Source: Agromyces allii (lineage in GTDB: Bacteria > Actinomycetota > Actinomycetes > Actinomycetales > Microbacteriaceae). Taken from it: a stretch of 64,000 nt of DNA. A model generated the notes under the pieces. That model was given only the letters and a program-made list of their open reading frames with translations, made no database searches and had not been told where the DNA came from. The stretch lies in the NCBI RefSeq assembly GCF_009749385.1, contig NZ_WBIN01000006.1, positions 124,001 through 188,000 on the forward strand, read 5' to 3'. Shown one piece after another: positions 32,966 to 43,543 of the stretch. Positions within the stretch are counted from its first letter, which is position 1. Every line of letters begins with the position of its first letter. The translations under genes and the position numbers were made by a program.

Positions 32966-33958
32966 TCAGTGCTCGACGAGTGCGCGCGCCGTGCCCTCGT
33001 CGACGATGAGGTCGGTGATGAGGTGGGCCGCCAGGGCGCCGCGCAGGCTCGCGAGCTTCGCGCGGCCCGACACGACGCAGATGCGACGGGGTGCCCTGCG
33101 CAGCACGGCGAAGTCGGGGCCGGTCGCACGTTCGTTCAGGGCGATGCCGTCGGTGCTGCCGTCGGCTCGGTAGAACACGGTCGCGACGTCGCCCACGGCA
33201 CCCTCGCGGCTGAGGCCGTCGTAGTCGGCGGGGTCGAGGTATCCGCCCTGGTAGACGTGGCTCGGCACCTCGGCGAAGGGCGACCCGAGGCCGAAGATCG
33301 CGACGTCCATGCCGGCCTGGAGGTCGAGCAGGCGCTGGGTGCTGCGCTCGCGCCAGAACGCGCGACGGGTCGCGGGGTCGTCGAAGAACGCGGGCACCGG
33401 GAACTGCTGGACGCGCGCACCGAACGCGTCGCCGAACCGGCGCAGCAGCTCGCTCGCGTAGACGATGCCGGTCGTCCGGCCGTTTCCGGCTCCGTTCAGC
33501 TGCACGATCTCGGTGTTGTGCGTCGACTTCGGCACCAGATGGCGGCTCATGGCGCTCATGGTCGAGCCCCACGCGACCCCGATCACCTGGTTCGAGTCGA
33601 CGAAGCGACCGAGAATCCGTGCAGCCGAGAGGGCGACCCGATCGAGTCGGTCGACGTCGCTCGCGTGGTCGGGCACGGGCACGACGTGCGCGACGATGCC
33701 GAACCTGGTGAGGATCTCCTGCTCGATGCGGCTCGGCAGGTCGTGCGGCGAGTGGATCGAGATCTCGACGAGCCCGCTCGCGCGGGCGTGGCTCAAGAGG
33801 CGCGAAACCGAGGATCGCGAGGTGTGCAGCTCGTGCGCGATGGCGTCCATCGTCAGGTCCTGCATGTAGTACAGGTGCGCTGCTCGCAGCGCTTCGCGCG
33901 TCTTGTCCGAGACGGTCGCCGCCCCCTCGGCCGGGTTCGGCCCGTGCTTCTCGTTCAT
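32966..33958 (-). CDS. SorC/DeoR-type sugar-binding transcriptional regulator, likely of the glycerol regulon
   Basis: A 330-residue SorC-family protein. The N-terminal HTH (about 18-65) reads AAHLYYMQDLTMDAIAHELHTSRSSVSRLLSHARASGLVEI. The C-terminal sugar-binding domain has IGVAWGSTMSAM, NGAGNGRTTGIVYASELLRRF, MDVAIFGLGSPF and VVSGRAKLASLRGALAA, all typical of the family, which senses phosphorylated sugars. ATG 33958 follows AGGTAGGGA. It is divergent from glpD across 132 nt, and a TGCAC-N4-GTGCA site sits just upstream of its start and again before glpF. Glycerol genes in most bacteria use GlpR (DeoR) or IclR types, so a SorC type here is unusual. Confidence 0.88.
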   Translation of the reverse strand: MNEKHGPNPAEGAATVSDKTREALRAAHLYYMQDLTMDAIAHELHTSRSSVSRLLSHARASGLVEISIHSPHDLPSRIEQEILTRFGIVAHVVPVPDHASDVDRLDRVALSAARILGRFVDSNQVIGVAWGSTMSAMSRHLVPKSTHNTEIVQLNGAGNGRTTGIVYASELLRRFGDAFGARVQQFPVPAFFDDPATRRAFWRERSTQRLLDLQAGMDVAIFGLGSPFAEVPSHVYQGGYLDPADYDGLSREGAVGDVATVFYRADGSTDGIALNERATGPDFAVLRRAPRRICVVSGRAKLASLRGALAAHLITDLIVDEGTARALVEH

Positions 33959-33969
33959 GTTCCCTACCT

Positions 33970-33983
33970 TGCACGTTTGTGCA
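33970..33983. promoter_or_regulatory. Candidate SorC operator between regulator and glpD
   Basis: TGCACGTTTGTGCA is a dyad with five-base arms and a four-base spacer. It begins 12 nt upstream of the regulator start and lies in the divergent promoter region with glpD. Further TTGCA and GTGCG half-sites follow up to 34005. The same dyad occurs at 35975 before glpF. Confidence 0.6.
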
Positions 33984-34090
33984 CGCGGCTTGCAAGTGCG
34001 TGCGCTTGGTTCGACGATGTATTCATCCACATCGGGGCGCCGTCGCGCAAACCGCGACGCCGAGCCCCTCGCACGAACGAGAGGACAGCG

Positions 34091-35872
34091 ATGTCATCGC
34101 ACTCGCCGATCACGCAGCCGAACCGCGCACAGCCGGACGCAGCACTGCCGAACACCGCGGCCGCGACCGCGACCCGGGCCGAGGTCGCCGCGCTCCGCGC
34201 CCGTCCGAACGCCTCGGTCGTCATCATCGGCGCCGGCATCAACGGCATCGCGACGTTCCGCGACCTCGCCCTCCAGGGCGTCGACGTCGTGCTCGTCGAG
34301 CGCGACGACTTCGTGTCGGGCGCCTCGTCGGCCTCGTCGCACATGATCCACGGCGGCATCCGCTACCTCGAGAACGGGGAGTTCCGACTCGTCAAGGAGT
34401 CGGTCACCGAGCGCAACGCGCTCATCCGCATCGCGCCGCACTACGTGAAGCCGCTCGAGACCACCGTGCCGATCTACTCGACCTTCTCGGGCATCCTCTC
34501 GGCGCCCATGCGCTTCCTCACCCACAAGCAGGGCAAGCCCACCGAGCGCGGAGCCGCGCTCATCAAGACCGGCCTCACGATCTACGACGCGTTCTCGCGC
34601 GACGGCGGCTCGGTTCCGCGTCACCGCTTCCACGGTCGCACGCGCTCGCTCGCCGAACTGCCCGCGCTCGACCCGAAGATCAAGTACACCGCCACCTACT
34701 TCGACGCGAGCATGCACGACCCCGAGCGCCTCGCCCTCGACGTGCTCTTCGACGGCCTCGCCGCCGGACCGCACGCCCGCGCGGTCAACCACCTCGGTGC
34801 CGTGGGCTTCGACACCGACGGCGTTCGCGTGCGCGACGGCCTCACTGGCCAGGAGTTCTCGATCGCCGCCGACGTGGTCGTGAACACCACCGGCCCATGG
34901 ACCGACCTCACGAACGCCGACCTCGGTCGCGACACGAGGTTCATGGGCGGCACCAAGGGCTCGCACATCGTGCTCGACCACCCCGAACTGCTCGCCGCGA
35001 CCGGCGGACGCGAGATCTTCTTCGAGCACGAGGACGGCCGCATCGTGCTCATCTACCCGCTCAAGGGCCGGGTCATGGTCGGCACCACCGACCTCGAGCA
35101 CGACATGCGCGAGCCCGCCGTGTGCACCGAGGCGGAGGTCGACTACTTCTTCGAACTCATCGCGCACGTTTTCCCAGCCATCGCCGTCGACCGGTCGCAG
35201 ATCGTCTACCGCTTCTCGGGCGTGCGCCCGCTGCCGCGCCACGACGACACGCAGCCCGGGTTCGTCAGCCGCGACTACCGCATCGAGCGGTCGGATGTCG
35301 CGGCCCGCCCTGGCACCACGATGCTGAGCCTCGTCGGCGGCAAGTGGACCACGTTCCGCGCCCTTGCGGAGCACCTCTCGAACGAGGTGCTCGAGCTCCT
35401 CGGCCACGACCGCGTGCGCTCGACCGAGGGCCTCGCGATCGGCGGTGGCGCCGGCTACCCGACCACCGACGACGCCCGGCTCGTCTGGCTCACGTCGCAC
35501 GACGACGAGGTCGGCCGCGCCCGCGCCGAGGCGCTGCTCGAGCGGTACGGAACCCGCGCCGAGGCGTACCTCGACGAGGTCGACGGCGAGACGGAGCGCG
35601 TGCTCGCGCACCACGACGGCTACACCCAGGGCGAGATCACGTGGCTCGTGCGCAACGAGCGCGTCGTGCACCTGACCGACCTGGTGCTGCGCCGCACGAG
35701 CATCGCCTTCACGGGCACGCTCACCGCGCCGCTGCTCGACGAGCTCGCGGCACTCACGGGCGACGAGCTCGGGTGGGACTCCGGGCGCCGCCACGCCGAG
35801 ATCGAGGCCGCGCGGGCCCTGCTCGCCGATCGTCACGGCGTCGTGCTCGGGCAGCTCGCGCCCGTCGCGTAG
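34091..35872 (+). CDS. glpD: Glycerol-3-phosphate dehydrogenase (FAD-dependent)
   Basis: A 593-residue FAD flavoprotein that oxidises glycerol 3-phosphate to dihydroxyacetone phosphate and passes electrons to quinone. After a ~40-residue Ala/Pro/Asn-rich lead, the Rossmann motif is VVIIGAGINGIATFRDLALQG followed by VDVVLVERDDF. Family segments SSHMIHGGIRYLENGEF, NTTGPWTDL, GTKGSHIVLDHPE, YPLKGRVMVGTTD and SLVGGKWTTFRALAE are all present. ATG 34091 has GAGAGGA five bases upstream. It is followed by a strong hairpin and then glpF. Confidence 0.95.
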   Translation: MSSHSPITQPNRAQPDAALPNTAAATATRAEVAALRARPNASVVIIGAGINGIATFRDLALQGVDVVLVERDDFVSGASSASSHMIHGGIRYLENGEFRLVKESVTERNALIRIAPHYVKPLETTVPIYSTFSGILSAPMRFLTHKQGKPTERGAALIKTGLTIYDAFSRDGGSVPRHRFHGRTRSLAELPALDPKIKYTATYFDASMHDPERLALDVLFDGLAAGPHARAVNHLGAVGFDTDGVRVRDGLTGQEFSIAADVVVNTTGPWTDLTNADLGRDTRFMGGTKGSHIVLDHPELLAATGGREIFFEHEDGRIVLIYPLKGRVMVGTTDLEHDMREPAVCTEAEVDYFFELIAHVFPAIAVDRSQIVYRFSGVRPLPRHDDTQPGFVSRDYRIERSDVAARPGTTMLSLVGGKWTTFRALAEHLSNEVLELLGHDRVRSTEGLAIGGGAGYPTTDDARLVWLTSHDDEVGRARAEALLERYGTRAEAYLDEVDGETERVLAHHDGYTQGEITWLVRNERVVHLTDLVLRRTSIAFTGTLTAPLLDELAALTGDELGWDSGRRHAEIEAARALLADRHGVVLGQLAPVA

Positions 35873-35893
35873 CGAGGCCTCGAGATGCGCTCC

Positions 35894-35934
35894 GCGCTCC
35901 TCGACCGGCGGGGGATTCGCCGGTCGGGGAGCGC
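35894..35934 (+). terminator. Terminator hairpin after glpD
   Basis: 17-base arms (35894-35910 and 35918-35934) around GGGGATT pair with a single mismatch that becomes a G-U pair on the transcript. It starts 22 nt after the glpD stop. Confidence 0.7.
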
Positions 35935-35974
35935 GGCTTCTCGAGACCGGCGCCCCCGACCGGGGCCCTGAATC

Positions 35975-35988
35975 TGCACGGATGTGCA
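35975..35988. promoter_or_regulatory. Second TGCAC-N4-GTGCA site, upstream of glpF
   Basis: TGCACGGATGTGCA matches the site at 33970 in both arms and spacer length. It lies 101 nt upstream of glpF, beyond the glpD terminator, so glpF has its own promoter under probable SorC control. Confidence 0.6.
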
Positions 35989-36088
35989 CGCCGAAACGCC
36001 CGGCATCGGGCATTTCGCCCGTTACGTTTCATCGGGGCCGTTCGGCTCGCATGGGCCGTACGGCTCGCACCACACCAGAAAGGTCAAC

Positions 36089-36838
36089 GTGGACAATCTC
36101 GGAATCGACTTCCTCTCGGAACTCGTCGGCACGGCGATGCTCGTGCTCCTCGGCTGCGGCGTGGTCGCCAACGTCATCCTCGCCAAGACGAAGGGCTTCG
36201 GCGGCGGCACCCTCATGATCAACATCGGCTGGGGCCTCGCGGTCTTCGCCGGCGTCGTGGTCTCGTACGCCTCCGGCGCGCACCTGAACCCGGCGGTCAC
36301 CCTCGGCCTCGTCGCGAACGGCGCGACCGAGTTCGGCCAGGGCGTCCCCGTGAACGGTCTCTCGGTGCTCACCTACATCGGCGCCCAGATGATCGGCGCG
36401 ATGCTCGGCGCGGTCTTCTGCTGGCTCGCCTACAAGCAGCACTTCGACGCCGAACCGGATGCCGCGACGAAGCTCGGCGTGTTCTCGACCGGCCCGGCGA
36501 TCCGCTCGTACGGCTGGAACCTCGTCACCGAGATCATCGGCACGTTCGTGCTCGTGTTCGTCATCATCGGCTTCACGAACGGCGGAACCCCCGCCGAACT
36601 CGGTGCGATCCCCGTCGCCTTCCTCGTGATCGCGATCGGCGCCTCGCTCGGCGGACCGACGGGCTACGCCATCAACCCCGCGCGCGACCTCGGACCGCGC
36701 ATCGTCCACGCGCTCCTGCCGATCAAGGGCAAGGGCGGCAGCGACTGGTCGTACTCGTGGGTCCCCGTCGTCGGCCCGATCATCGGCGGCGTGCTCGCCG
36801 GTTTCGCCGCGATCCCGCTGCTGCCGCTGCTCGGCTGA
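36089..36838 (+). CDS. glpF: Glycerol facilitator / aquaporin family (MIP) protein
   Basis: A 249-residue MIP channel for glycerol entry. Both half-helix signatures are present: SGAHLNPAVTLG (about residue 65) and GYAINPARDLGPR (about residue 190), the Asp after NPAR being the glycerol-facilitator mark as opposed to water-only aquaporins. Six membrane segments run from FLSELVGTAMLVLLGCGVV to VGPIIGGVLAGFAAIPLLPL. I use GTG 36089 with AAAGG five bases upstream, because an upstream ATG at 35984 would start inside the TGCAC operator and add a 35-residue extension without membrane character. It precedes glpK. Confidence 0.93.
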   Translation: MDNLGIDFLSELVGTAMLVLLGCGVVANVILAKTKGFGGGTLMINIGWGLAVFAGVVVSYASGAHLNPAVTLGLVANGATEFGQGVPVNGLSVLTYIGAQMIGAMLGAVFCWLAYKQHFDAEPDAATKLGVFSTGPAIRSYGWNLVTEIIGTFVLVFVIIGFTNGGTPAELGAIPVAFLVIAIGASLGGPTGYAINPARDLGPRIVHALLPIKGKGGSDWSYSWVPVVGPIIGGVLAGFAAIPLLPLLG

Positions 36839-36853
36839 CCGCGGTATCCGCCC

Positions 36854-36901
36854 CACAGCGCTTCAACACCACAGCGCTCCGGCATCACAGCGCTCCGGCG
36901 C
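36854..36901. repeat. Three-copy 16-bp tandem repeat between glpF and glpK
   Basis: Units start at 36854, 36870 and 36886 with consensus CACAGCGCTCCGGCAT; copies two and three differ only at the end and copy one diverges in its second half. It lies 15 nt after glpF. Confidence 0.7.
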
Positions 36902-36923
36902 CTCAGCCGGACCGGCACGACCC

Positions 36924-36959
36924 CGGGTTGCCCGATTCACCTCGTTCTCGGGCAACCCG
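36924..36959 (+). terminator. Hairpin in the glpF-glpK gap
   Basis: CGGGTTGCCCGA (36924-36935) and its exact complement (36948-36959) surround 12 bases, ending 44 nt before glpK. As an intercistronic structure it may reduce read-through into glpK or mark the end of the glpF transcript. Confidence 0.6.
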
Positions 36960-37003
36960 AGCAAGATAAGACACCCATTCACTGACAGCAACGGAGTTCT
37001 CAG

Positions 37004-38518
37004 ATGGCCGACTACATCCTCGCGATCGACCAGGGCACGACCTCGTCGCGCGCGATCATCTTCGACAAGGCCGGATCGATCGTCTCGACCGGGCAGCTCG
37101 AGCACGAGCAGATCTTCCCGAAGGCGGGCTGGGTCGAGCACGACGCAGCCGAGATCTGGCGCAACACCGGCGAGGTGATCGGCCAGGCCCTCGGCAAGGT
37201 CAACCTCACCCGCCACGACATCGCCGCGGTGGGCATCACGAACCAGCGCGAGACCGCCGTCGTCTGGGACAGGAACACGGGAGAGCCCGTGTACAACGCG
37301 ATCGTCTGGCAGGACACGCGCACCCAGTCGATCGTCGACCGCCTCGCGGCCGACGGCGGCGTCGAGCGTTTCAAGGCAAAGGTCGGGCTGCCGCTCGCGA
37401 CGTACTTCTCGGGCACGAAGATCGTGTGGATCCTCGAGAACGTGCCGGGCGCACGTGAGAAGGCCGAAGCGGGCGACCTGCTCTTCGGCACGACCGACAG
37501 CTGGGTCCTCTGGAACCTCACGGGCGGCGTCGACGGCGGCGTGCACGCGACCGACGTGACCAACGCCAGCCGCACCATGTTCATGGACCTCGAGACGCTG
37601 CAGTGGGACGACGAGATCCTCGCCGCCTTCGACGTGCCGCGCTCGATGCTGCCCGAGATCCGCTCGTCGTCCGAGGTCTACGGCATCGCCAACGAGCACT
37701 CGCTGCTGCGCGAGACCCCGATCGCCGGCATCCTGGGCGACCAGCAGGCGGCGACCTTCGGTCAGGCCGCGTTCGAGGCCGGCGAGGCGAAGAACACGTA
37801 CGGCACGGGCAACTTCCTTATCTTCAACACGGGCGAGGAGATCGTCCACTCGAAGAACGGCCTGCTCACCACCGTCGGCTACAAGCTCGGCGACCAGCCG
37901 GTGCACTACGCGCTCGAGGGCTCGATCGCGGTCACGGGTTCGTTGATCCAGTGGCTGCGCGACAACCTCGGCCTGATCTCGTCGGCCTCCGAGGTCGAGG
38001 AGCTCGCCAAGAGCGTCGACGACAACGGCGGCGCGTACTTCGTGCCCGCCTTCTCCGGGCTGTTCGCGCCGTACTGGCGTCCGGACGCCCGCGGCGCCCT
38101 CGTGGGCCTCACGCGCTACGTGAACAAGGGACACATCGCGCGTGCGGCACTCGAGGCGATCGCCTTCCAGACGCGCGACGTCGTCGAGGCGGTGAACGCC
38201 GACGCGGGCATCGACCTCACCGAGCTCCGCGTCGACGGCGGTGCCACGTCGAACGACACGCTGCTGCAGTTCCAGGCCGACATCCTGGGCGTGCCGGTGG
38301 TGCGCCCCGTGGTCGCCGAGACCACCGCGCTCGGTGCGGCCTACGCGGCCGGCCTCGCGGTCGGCTTCTGGTCGGGCCTCGACGACCTCGCCAAGAACTG
38401 GCAGGAGGACAAGCGCTGGACCCCGTCGATGGACGAGGCCGAGCGCGAGCGCCTCGACCGCAGCTGGAAGAAGGCCGTCACCAAGACCCTCGACTGGGTC
38501 GACGGCGACGTCGCATAA
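37004..38518 (+). CDS. glpK: Glycerol kinase
   Basis: A 504-residue FGGY-family kinase that phosphorylates glycerol to glycerol 3-phosphate, feeding GlpD. The phosphate-binding start [15 protein letters not shown], substrate residues in [48 protein letters not shown] and [13 protein letters not shown], and the C-terminal [20 protein letters not shown] are complete, and the length is typical. ATG 37004 follows CGGAGTTCTC. It completes the glpD-glpF-glpK set. Confidence 0.97.
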   Translation: MADYILAIDQGTTSSRAIIFDKAGSIVSTGQLEHEQIFPKAGWVEHDAAEIWRNTGEVIGQALGKVNLTRHDIAAVGITNQRETAVVWDRNTGEPVYNAIVWQDTRTQSIVDRLAADGGVERFKAKVGLPLATYFSGTKIVWILENVPGAREKAEAGDLLFGTTDSWVLWNLTGGVDGGVHATDVTNASRTMFMDLETLQWDDEILAAFDVPRSMLPEIRSSSEVYGIANEHSLLRETPIAGILGDQQAATFGQAAFEAGEAKNTYGTGNFLIFNTGEEIVHSKNGLLTTVGYKLGDQPVHYALEGSIAVTGSLIQWLRDNLGLISSASEVEELAKSVDDNGGAYFVPAFSGLFAPYWRPDARGALVGLTRYVNKGHIARAALEAIAFQTRDVVEAVNADAGIDLTELRVDGGATSNDTLLQFQADILGVPVVRPVVAETTALGAAYAAGLAVGFWSGLDDLAKNWQEDKRWTPSMDEAERERLDRSWKKAVTKTLDWVDGDVA

Positions 38519-38546
38519 CCCGCCCAGCAGGCTACTGTTGGGCGAC

Positions 38547-38576
38547 GGGCCGGTCGCATGGGGGTGCGACCGGCCC
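38547..38576 (+). terminator. Terminator hairpin after glpK
   Basis: GGGCCGGTCGCA (38547-38558) pairs exactly with 38565-38576 around TGGGGG, and ATTCCC follows. It starts 28 nt after the glpK stop. Confidence 0.75.
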
Positions 38577-38674
38577 ATTCCCGTCTGCTGAGCGCGACGT
38601 GGGCGGGCGGATGCCGCGCCTCGCCGTCCGGCGAAGCCTCGAGTCGGGGCGGACGCACCTGGCGAGAGGTCGGC

Positions 38675-39442
38675 TCAGCTCTCGTTCGCCTTCGCCGACC
38701 ACCGTTCGACGAGCCGCCCGGCGAGCTCGGCGAGGCTCGGGATCACGATGACGCCGGCCGCACGCACGGCGTCGGCTTCGCCGTCGTCGAGCGTGGTGCC
38801 GTGACGGTCGACCCAGACGCCGGCCAGCCCGGCGCTCGCTGCGCCGAGCGCATCGGTGTGCAGGCGATCGCCGATGTAGGCGGCGCGTGAGACCGGCCCG
38901 TCGGCGCTGAAGCGCTCGAGCGCGACGTCGAAGATGCGGCGATCGGGCTTCGTGACGCCGAGCGCCCCGGATGCGATGACGTGCTCGAAGCGATCGACGA
39001 TGCCGAGGCGCTCGAGCTTGGCGCGCTGGAAGTCGGGTTCGCCGTTCGTGATGATGCCGAGACGCACCCCCGGCAACGAGGCCTCGAGGGCGTCGAGCGC
39101 GGGCAGTGCGTCGTCGTGCAGGCGCCACCCCTCGCGGTACCGCTCGAAGTAGCGGTCGAACCACGCGCCCGCTCCCGGCTCGTCGAGGGTCTCGCCGTGC
39201 GCCAGCGCGAAGTCGCGTGCGCGCGCCCGGCGCTGTCCTTCGAAGGTCAGGTCGCCGGCGAGGTAGGCGTGGTAGTGCCGCTCCTCGAGCTCGTGCCAGA
39301 GCAGCTGGGCGGCGTCGAAGTCGCCCTCGTATGCGCGCTCGTGCATGTGCAGGCGGATGCCGGCGGCGACCGCCTGGCGGTGCGCCATGAGCGTGTCGTC
39401 GAGGTCGAACAGCACGACCTCGGCGGCGTGATCGCGACTCAC
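38675..39442 (-). CDS. HAD family hydrolase
   Basis: A 255-residue haloacid dehalogenase-like phosphatase of the YjjG type. The nucleophile motif I is VLFDLDDTLMAHRQAV, motif II is GIITNGEPDFQRAKL, motif III Lys lies in GVTKPDRRIFDVAL and motif IV is AAYIGDRLHTDALGA. A helical cap domain lies between motifs I and II (about 25-115). GTG 39442 overlaps the TGA of the acetyltransferase gene (GTGA). The substrate, often a nucleotide or sugar phosphate in this group, is unknown. Confidence 0.87.
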   Translation of the reverse strand: MSRDHAAEVVLFDLDDTLMAHRQAVAAGIRLHMHERAYEGDFDAAQLLWHELEERHYHAYLAGDLTFEGQRRARARDFALAHGETLDEPGAGAWFDRYFERYREGWRLHDDALPALDALEASLPGVRLGIITNGEPDFQRAKLERLGIVDRFEHVIASGALGVTKPDRRIFDVALERFSADGPVSRAAYIGDRLHTDALGAASAGLAGVWVDRHGTTLDDGEADAVRAAGVIVIPSLAELAGRLVERWSAKANES

Positions 39443-40017
39443 GACCGCACCTCGAGGAGGTCGTTCCAACTGGCCTCGGCGCGAGGGTCGATCGCGGACT
39501 CGCGCACGCCGTACCAGGCCGGCAGCGTGCCGCCGTCGCGCGTGGGCACGGTGGGGTTCACGGGCTCGATGCGCCGGAATCCCGAGGATCTGGCGACCTT
39601 CGCCGAGCCGAGGTTGCCCTCGACGGCGCGCCAGAACACCGTCGTGGCTCCGACGATGCCGCCCGCGAGCACCCACTCGCACACGGCGTTCGCCGCCTCG
39701 CTCATGCGTCCGGCGCCGCGATGGGCGGAGCCCATCCAGAAGCCGATCTCGTTCTGCGCCTCGCGCACGCTGATCATGCCGAGCAGCGGCCCGCCGCGCT
39801 CGTCCCGGATCGCCCACGTGAGCTCGGAGCCCGATGCCCACCCGGCCGGTACATACGCGGAGAGGAATGATTCGGCGTGCGCGTGCGTGTAAGGCCACGG
39901 TGTGGTGAGGAGATGCTCGAACAGGGGGTCCTGGCAGTACCGGGTCACGACGTCGGCATCGCCCGGCACCGGCAGGTCGAGCAGCAGGCGTTCGGTGACG
40001 ATCTCGACGGGGATCAT
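39439..40017 (-). CDS. GNAT family N-acetyltransferase (RimJ/RimL type)
   Basis: A 192-residue acetyltransferase. The opening VEIVTERLLLDLPVPGDADVV is the RimJ/RimL-type start, ELTWAIRDERGGPLLGMISVR forms beta-4, the acetyl-CoA loop is in GSAHRGAGRMSEAANAVCEWVL (the canonical RGxG/A), and AVEGNLGSAKVARSSGFRRIEP is the helix and NxxS motif near the C-terminal side. RimI/RimJ-like enzymes acetylate protein N-termini, but many act on small molecules. It is coupled to the HAD gene. ATG 40017 is used. Confidence 0.87.
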   Translation of the reverse strand: MIPVEIVTERLLLDLPVPGDADVVTRYCQDPLFEHLLTTPWPYTHAHAESFLSAYVPAGWASGSELTWAIRDERGGPLLGMISVREAQNEIGFWMGSAHRGAGRMSEAANAVCEWVLAGGIVGATTVFWRAVEGNLGSAKVARSSGFRRIEPVNPTVPTRDGGTLPAWYGVRESAIDPRAEASWNDLLEVRS

Positions 40018-40038
40018 GCGGTCTCAGCTCAGCTCAGG

Positions 40039-41955
<1,917 letters not shown>

Positions 41956-41981
41956 CTATTCGAGGCGTCCGACACGGGCGT

Positions 41982-43289
41982 TCAGGCGCCGAACGTGCGC
42001 TTCGGCCTGACGAGCCGGCTTGCGGCGGCCTCGGCCTCGTCGAGGTCGAGCTGCGCGCGCGACACCGCCCGCCGGGCGCGGAAGCCGCTGAGCCAACTCG
42101 CGGCCGCGGCATCCGCCTCCGCCTCGCGAAGGCGCACCCGGGCGACGGTGACCGCGGCCTGCGCCTCGAGCGCGCGGCGCTCCGCCTCGAGCTGCTCCGG
42201 CGTGAGCTCGCGCAGGCTCTCGTTCGAGTCGGCGGCCTCGACCGAGATCCAGCTCGCGGCCACGAGGATCACGATGCTCGTGATGCGGAACCAGAAGAGG
42301 AGGGCGATGAAGACCGCGAACGTCGCGAGCAGCGGGTTGTCGCTCGCGAACGTGATGAGGAACCCGCCGAGCAGCTGCGCGACCGAGAGCGCCGCCGACC
42401 CGAGCAGTGAGCCGATGACCATGCGCCGCCACGGCATCGCGGCCCCCGAGAGGAACCGGAACAGCACGGCGAGCGCGACGGTGTCGATGACGAAGACGAC
42501 GATGATCGCGCCGAGCTGCACGAAGAAGGCGGTCCAGCTCGAGTTCGGGTCGAGCCCGATAAGCCCCATGAGCCACTGCATGAACCCAGTGGTGACGACC
42601 GAGAGCGCCGCCGCGAAGATGAGCACGAGACCGAAGCTGAGGCCCGCGAGCAGGTCGCGCGCCTTGAGCAGGATGTAGGAGCGCTCGTCCTTCGGCAGCC
42701 CGAACATCGCACGCACGCCGATGCGCGTGTACGTCACCCAGCCGATCGCCGTCCAGGCCAAGCCGAGCAGGGCGACACCGCCGGTGATGCCGAGCGCGCT
42801 GGTGCTCGAGGTCGTGATGGAGACGAGGTCATCGGGGGTGATGATGCCGTCGGGCCCGATGAGGCCGGGGGCGTAGGTGTTCAGCAACGTCGCGAACGCC
42901 TTCATCGTGTCGGGGTTGCCGGTCAGCCAGATCCCGAATACCGCGAACGCGACGTAGATCGCCGCGAAGATGCCGAACAGCGCCTGGTAGCTCATGCCCG
43001 ACGAGAGGATGAACCCGTTCTGCGCCAGGAAGTACCGCCACACGCGAACGGGGAACAGTTCCATCGTGCGGGTCGTGATGCGCGTGACCCGGTTGATCGG
43101 CTCCTCGAACCGGTCGCGAATGGGGCTGCTGAGCTCGTCGAAGCGCTCGCGCGCGGTCAGCGGGGTCGGGTCCTCGAGCGGAGGAGCGGCGGATGTCGCG
43201 GACGGCGCCCCGTCGACAGCGGGCGCGTCGGACGCGTTCCGGCCCGAGCGGCGCCCTGCACCGCGGCCATTCGAGGTGCGCGCGTTCAC
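41982..43289 (-). CDS. YihY/virulence factor BrkB family membrane protein
   Basis: A 435-residue integral membrane protein. Six helices lie at about 95-335, with the family's NGFILSSGMSYQALFGIFAAIYVAFAVFG at the start and SAALSVAQLLGGFLITFASDNPLLATFAVFIALLFWFRITSIVILVAASW near the end. The first ~60 residues are polar (GRGAGRRSGRNASDAPAVDG), and the last ~85 residues form a charged coiled coil (RELTPEQLEAERRALEAQAAVTVARVRLREAEADAA). The family was once called ribonuclease BN in error; its function is not known. GTG 43289 is chosen because earlier codons lack membrane character. Confidence 0.87.
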   Translation of the reverse strand: MNARTSNGRGAGRRSGRNASDAPAVDGAPSATSAAPPLEDPTPLTARERFDELSSPIRDRFEEPINRVTRITTRTMELFPVRVWRYFLAQNGFILSSGMSYQALFGIFAAIYVAFAVFGIWLTGNPDTMKAFATLLNTYAPGLIGPDGIITPDDLVSITTSSTSALGITGGVALLGLAWTAIGWVTYTRIGVRAMFGLPKDERSYILLKARDLLAGLSFGLVLIFAAALSVVTTGFMQWLMGLIGLDPNSSWTAFFVQLGAIIVVFVIDTVALAVLFRFLSGAAMPWRRMVIGSLLGSAALSVAQLLGGFLITFASDNPLLATFAVFIALLFWFRITSIVILVAASWISVEAADSNESLRELTPEQLEAERRALEAQAAVTVARVRLREAEADAAAASWLSGFRARRAVSRAQLDLDEAEAAASRLVRPKRTFGA

Positions 43290-43543
43290 GCACCAACAGT
43301 ATCGAGCGGGTCGGGCCGCGCCGGGACGTGGCGATGCGTTCGTATGGAAATGAGGGTGCCTCAGTCGACCCCGCTTTCGGGTGACACCGGGCGCGAGTCC
43401 CCGATCAACCCGGGGTTTTCGCCCGAAGTGCCCCCCGTTTTGGTTACGCGCCGACCCTGTCGGAGTTTCCCTCAGCAGTGCTTGACTCGGCACACCTGCG
43501 TATTCCTCAATTTTTCAGCAGTCTGACCCGACGCGAAGGTTCA
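43290..43543. other. 254-nt region upstream of the giant surface protein gene
   Basis: No gene is seen. A -35-like TTGACT at 43482-43487 is followed after 17 nt by CCTCAA, a weak -10. It is the divergent promoter region between the BrkB family gene and the surface protein gene; AAGG five bases before ATG 43544 is the ribosome site. Confidence 0.35.

Noticed and set aside
35984..36088. ATG start for glpF 35 codons upstream
   Set aside because: The added residues (MHAETPGIGHF...) are not membrane-like and the ATG lies inside the TGCAC-N4-GTGCA site; GTG 36089 has AAAGG at proper distance.
36854..36901. Possible CRISPR-like or CRISPR remnant repeat
   Set aside because: Units are 16 bp and contiguous with no spacers, and no cas genes are present, so it is a simple tandem repeat.
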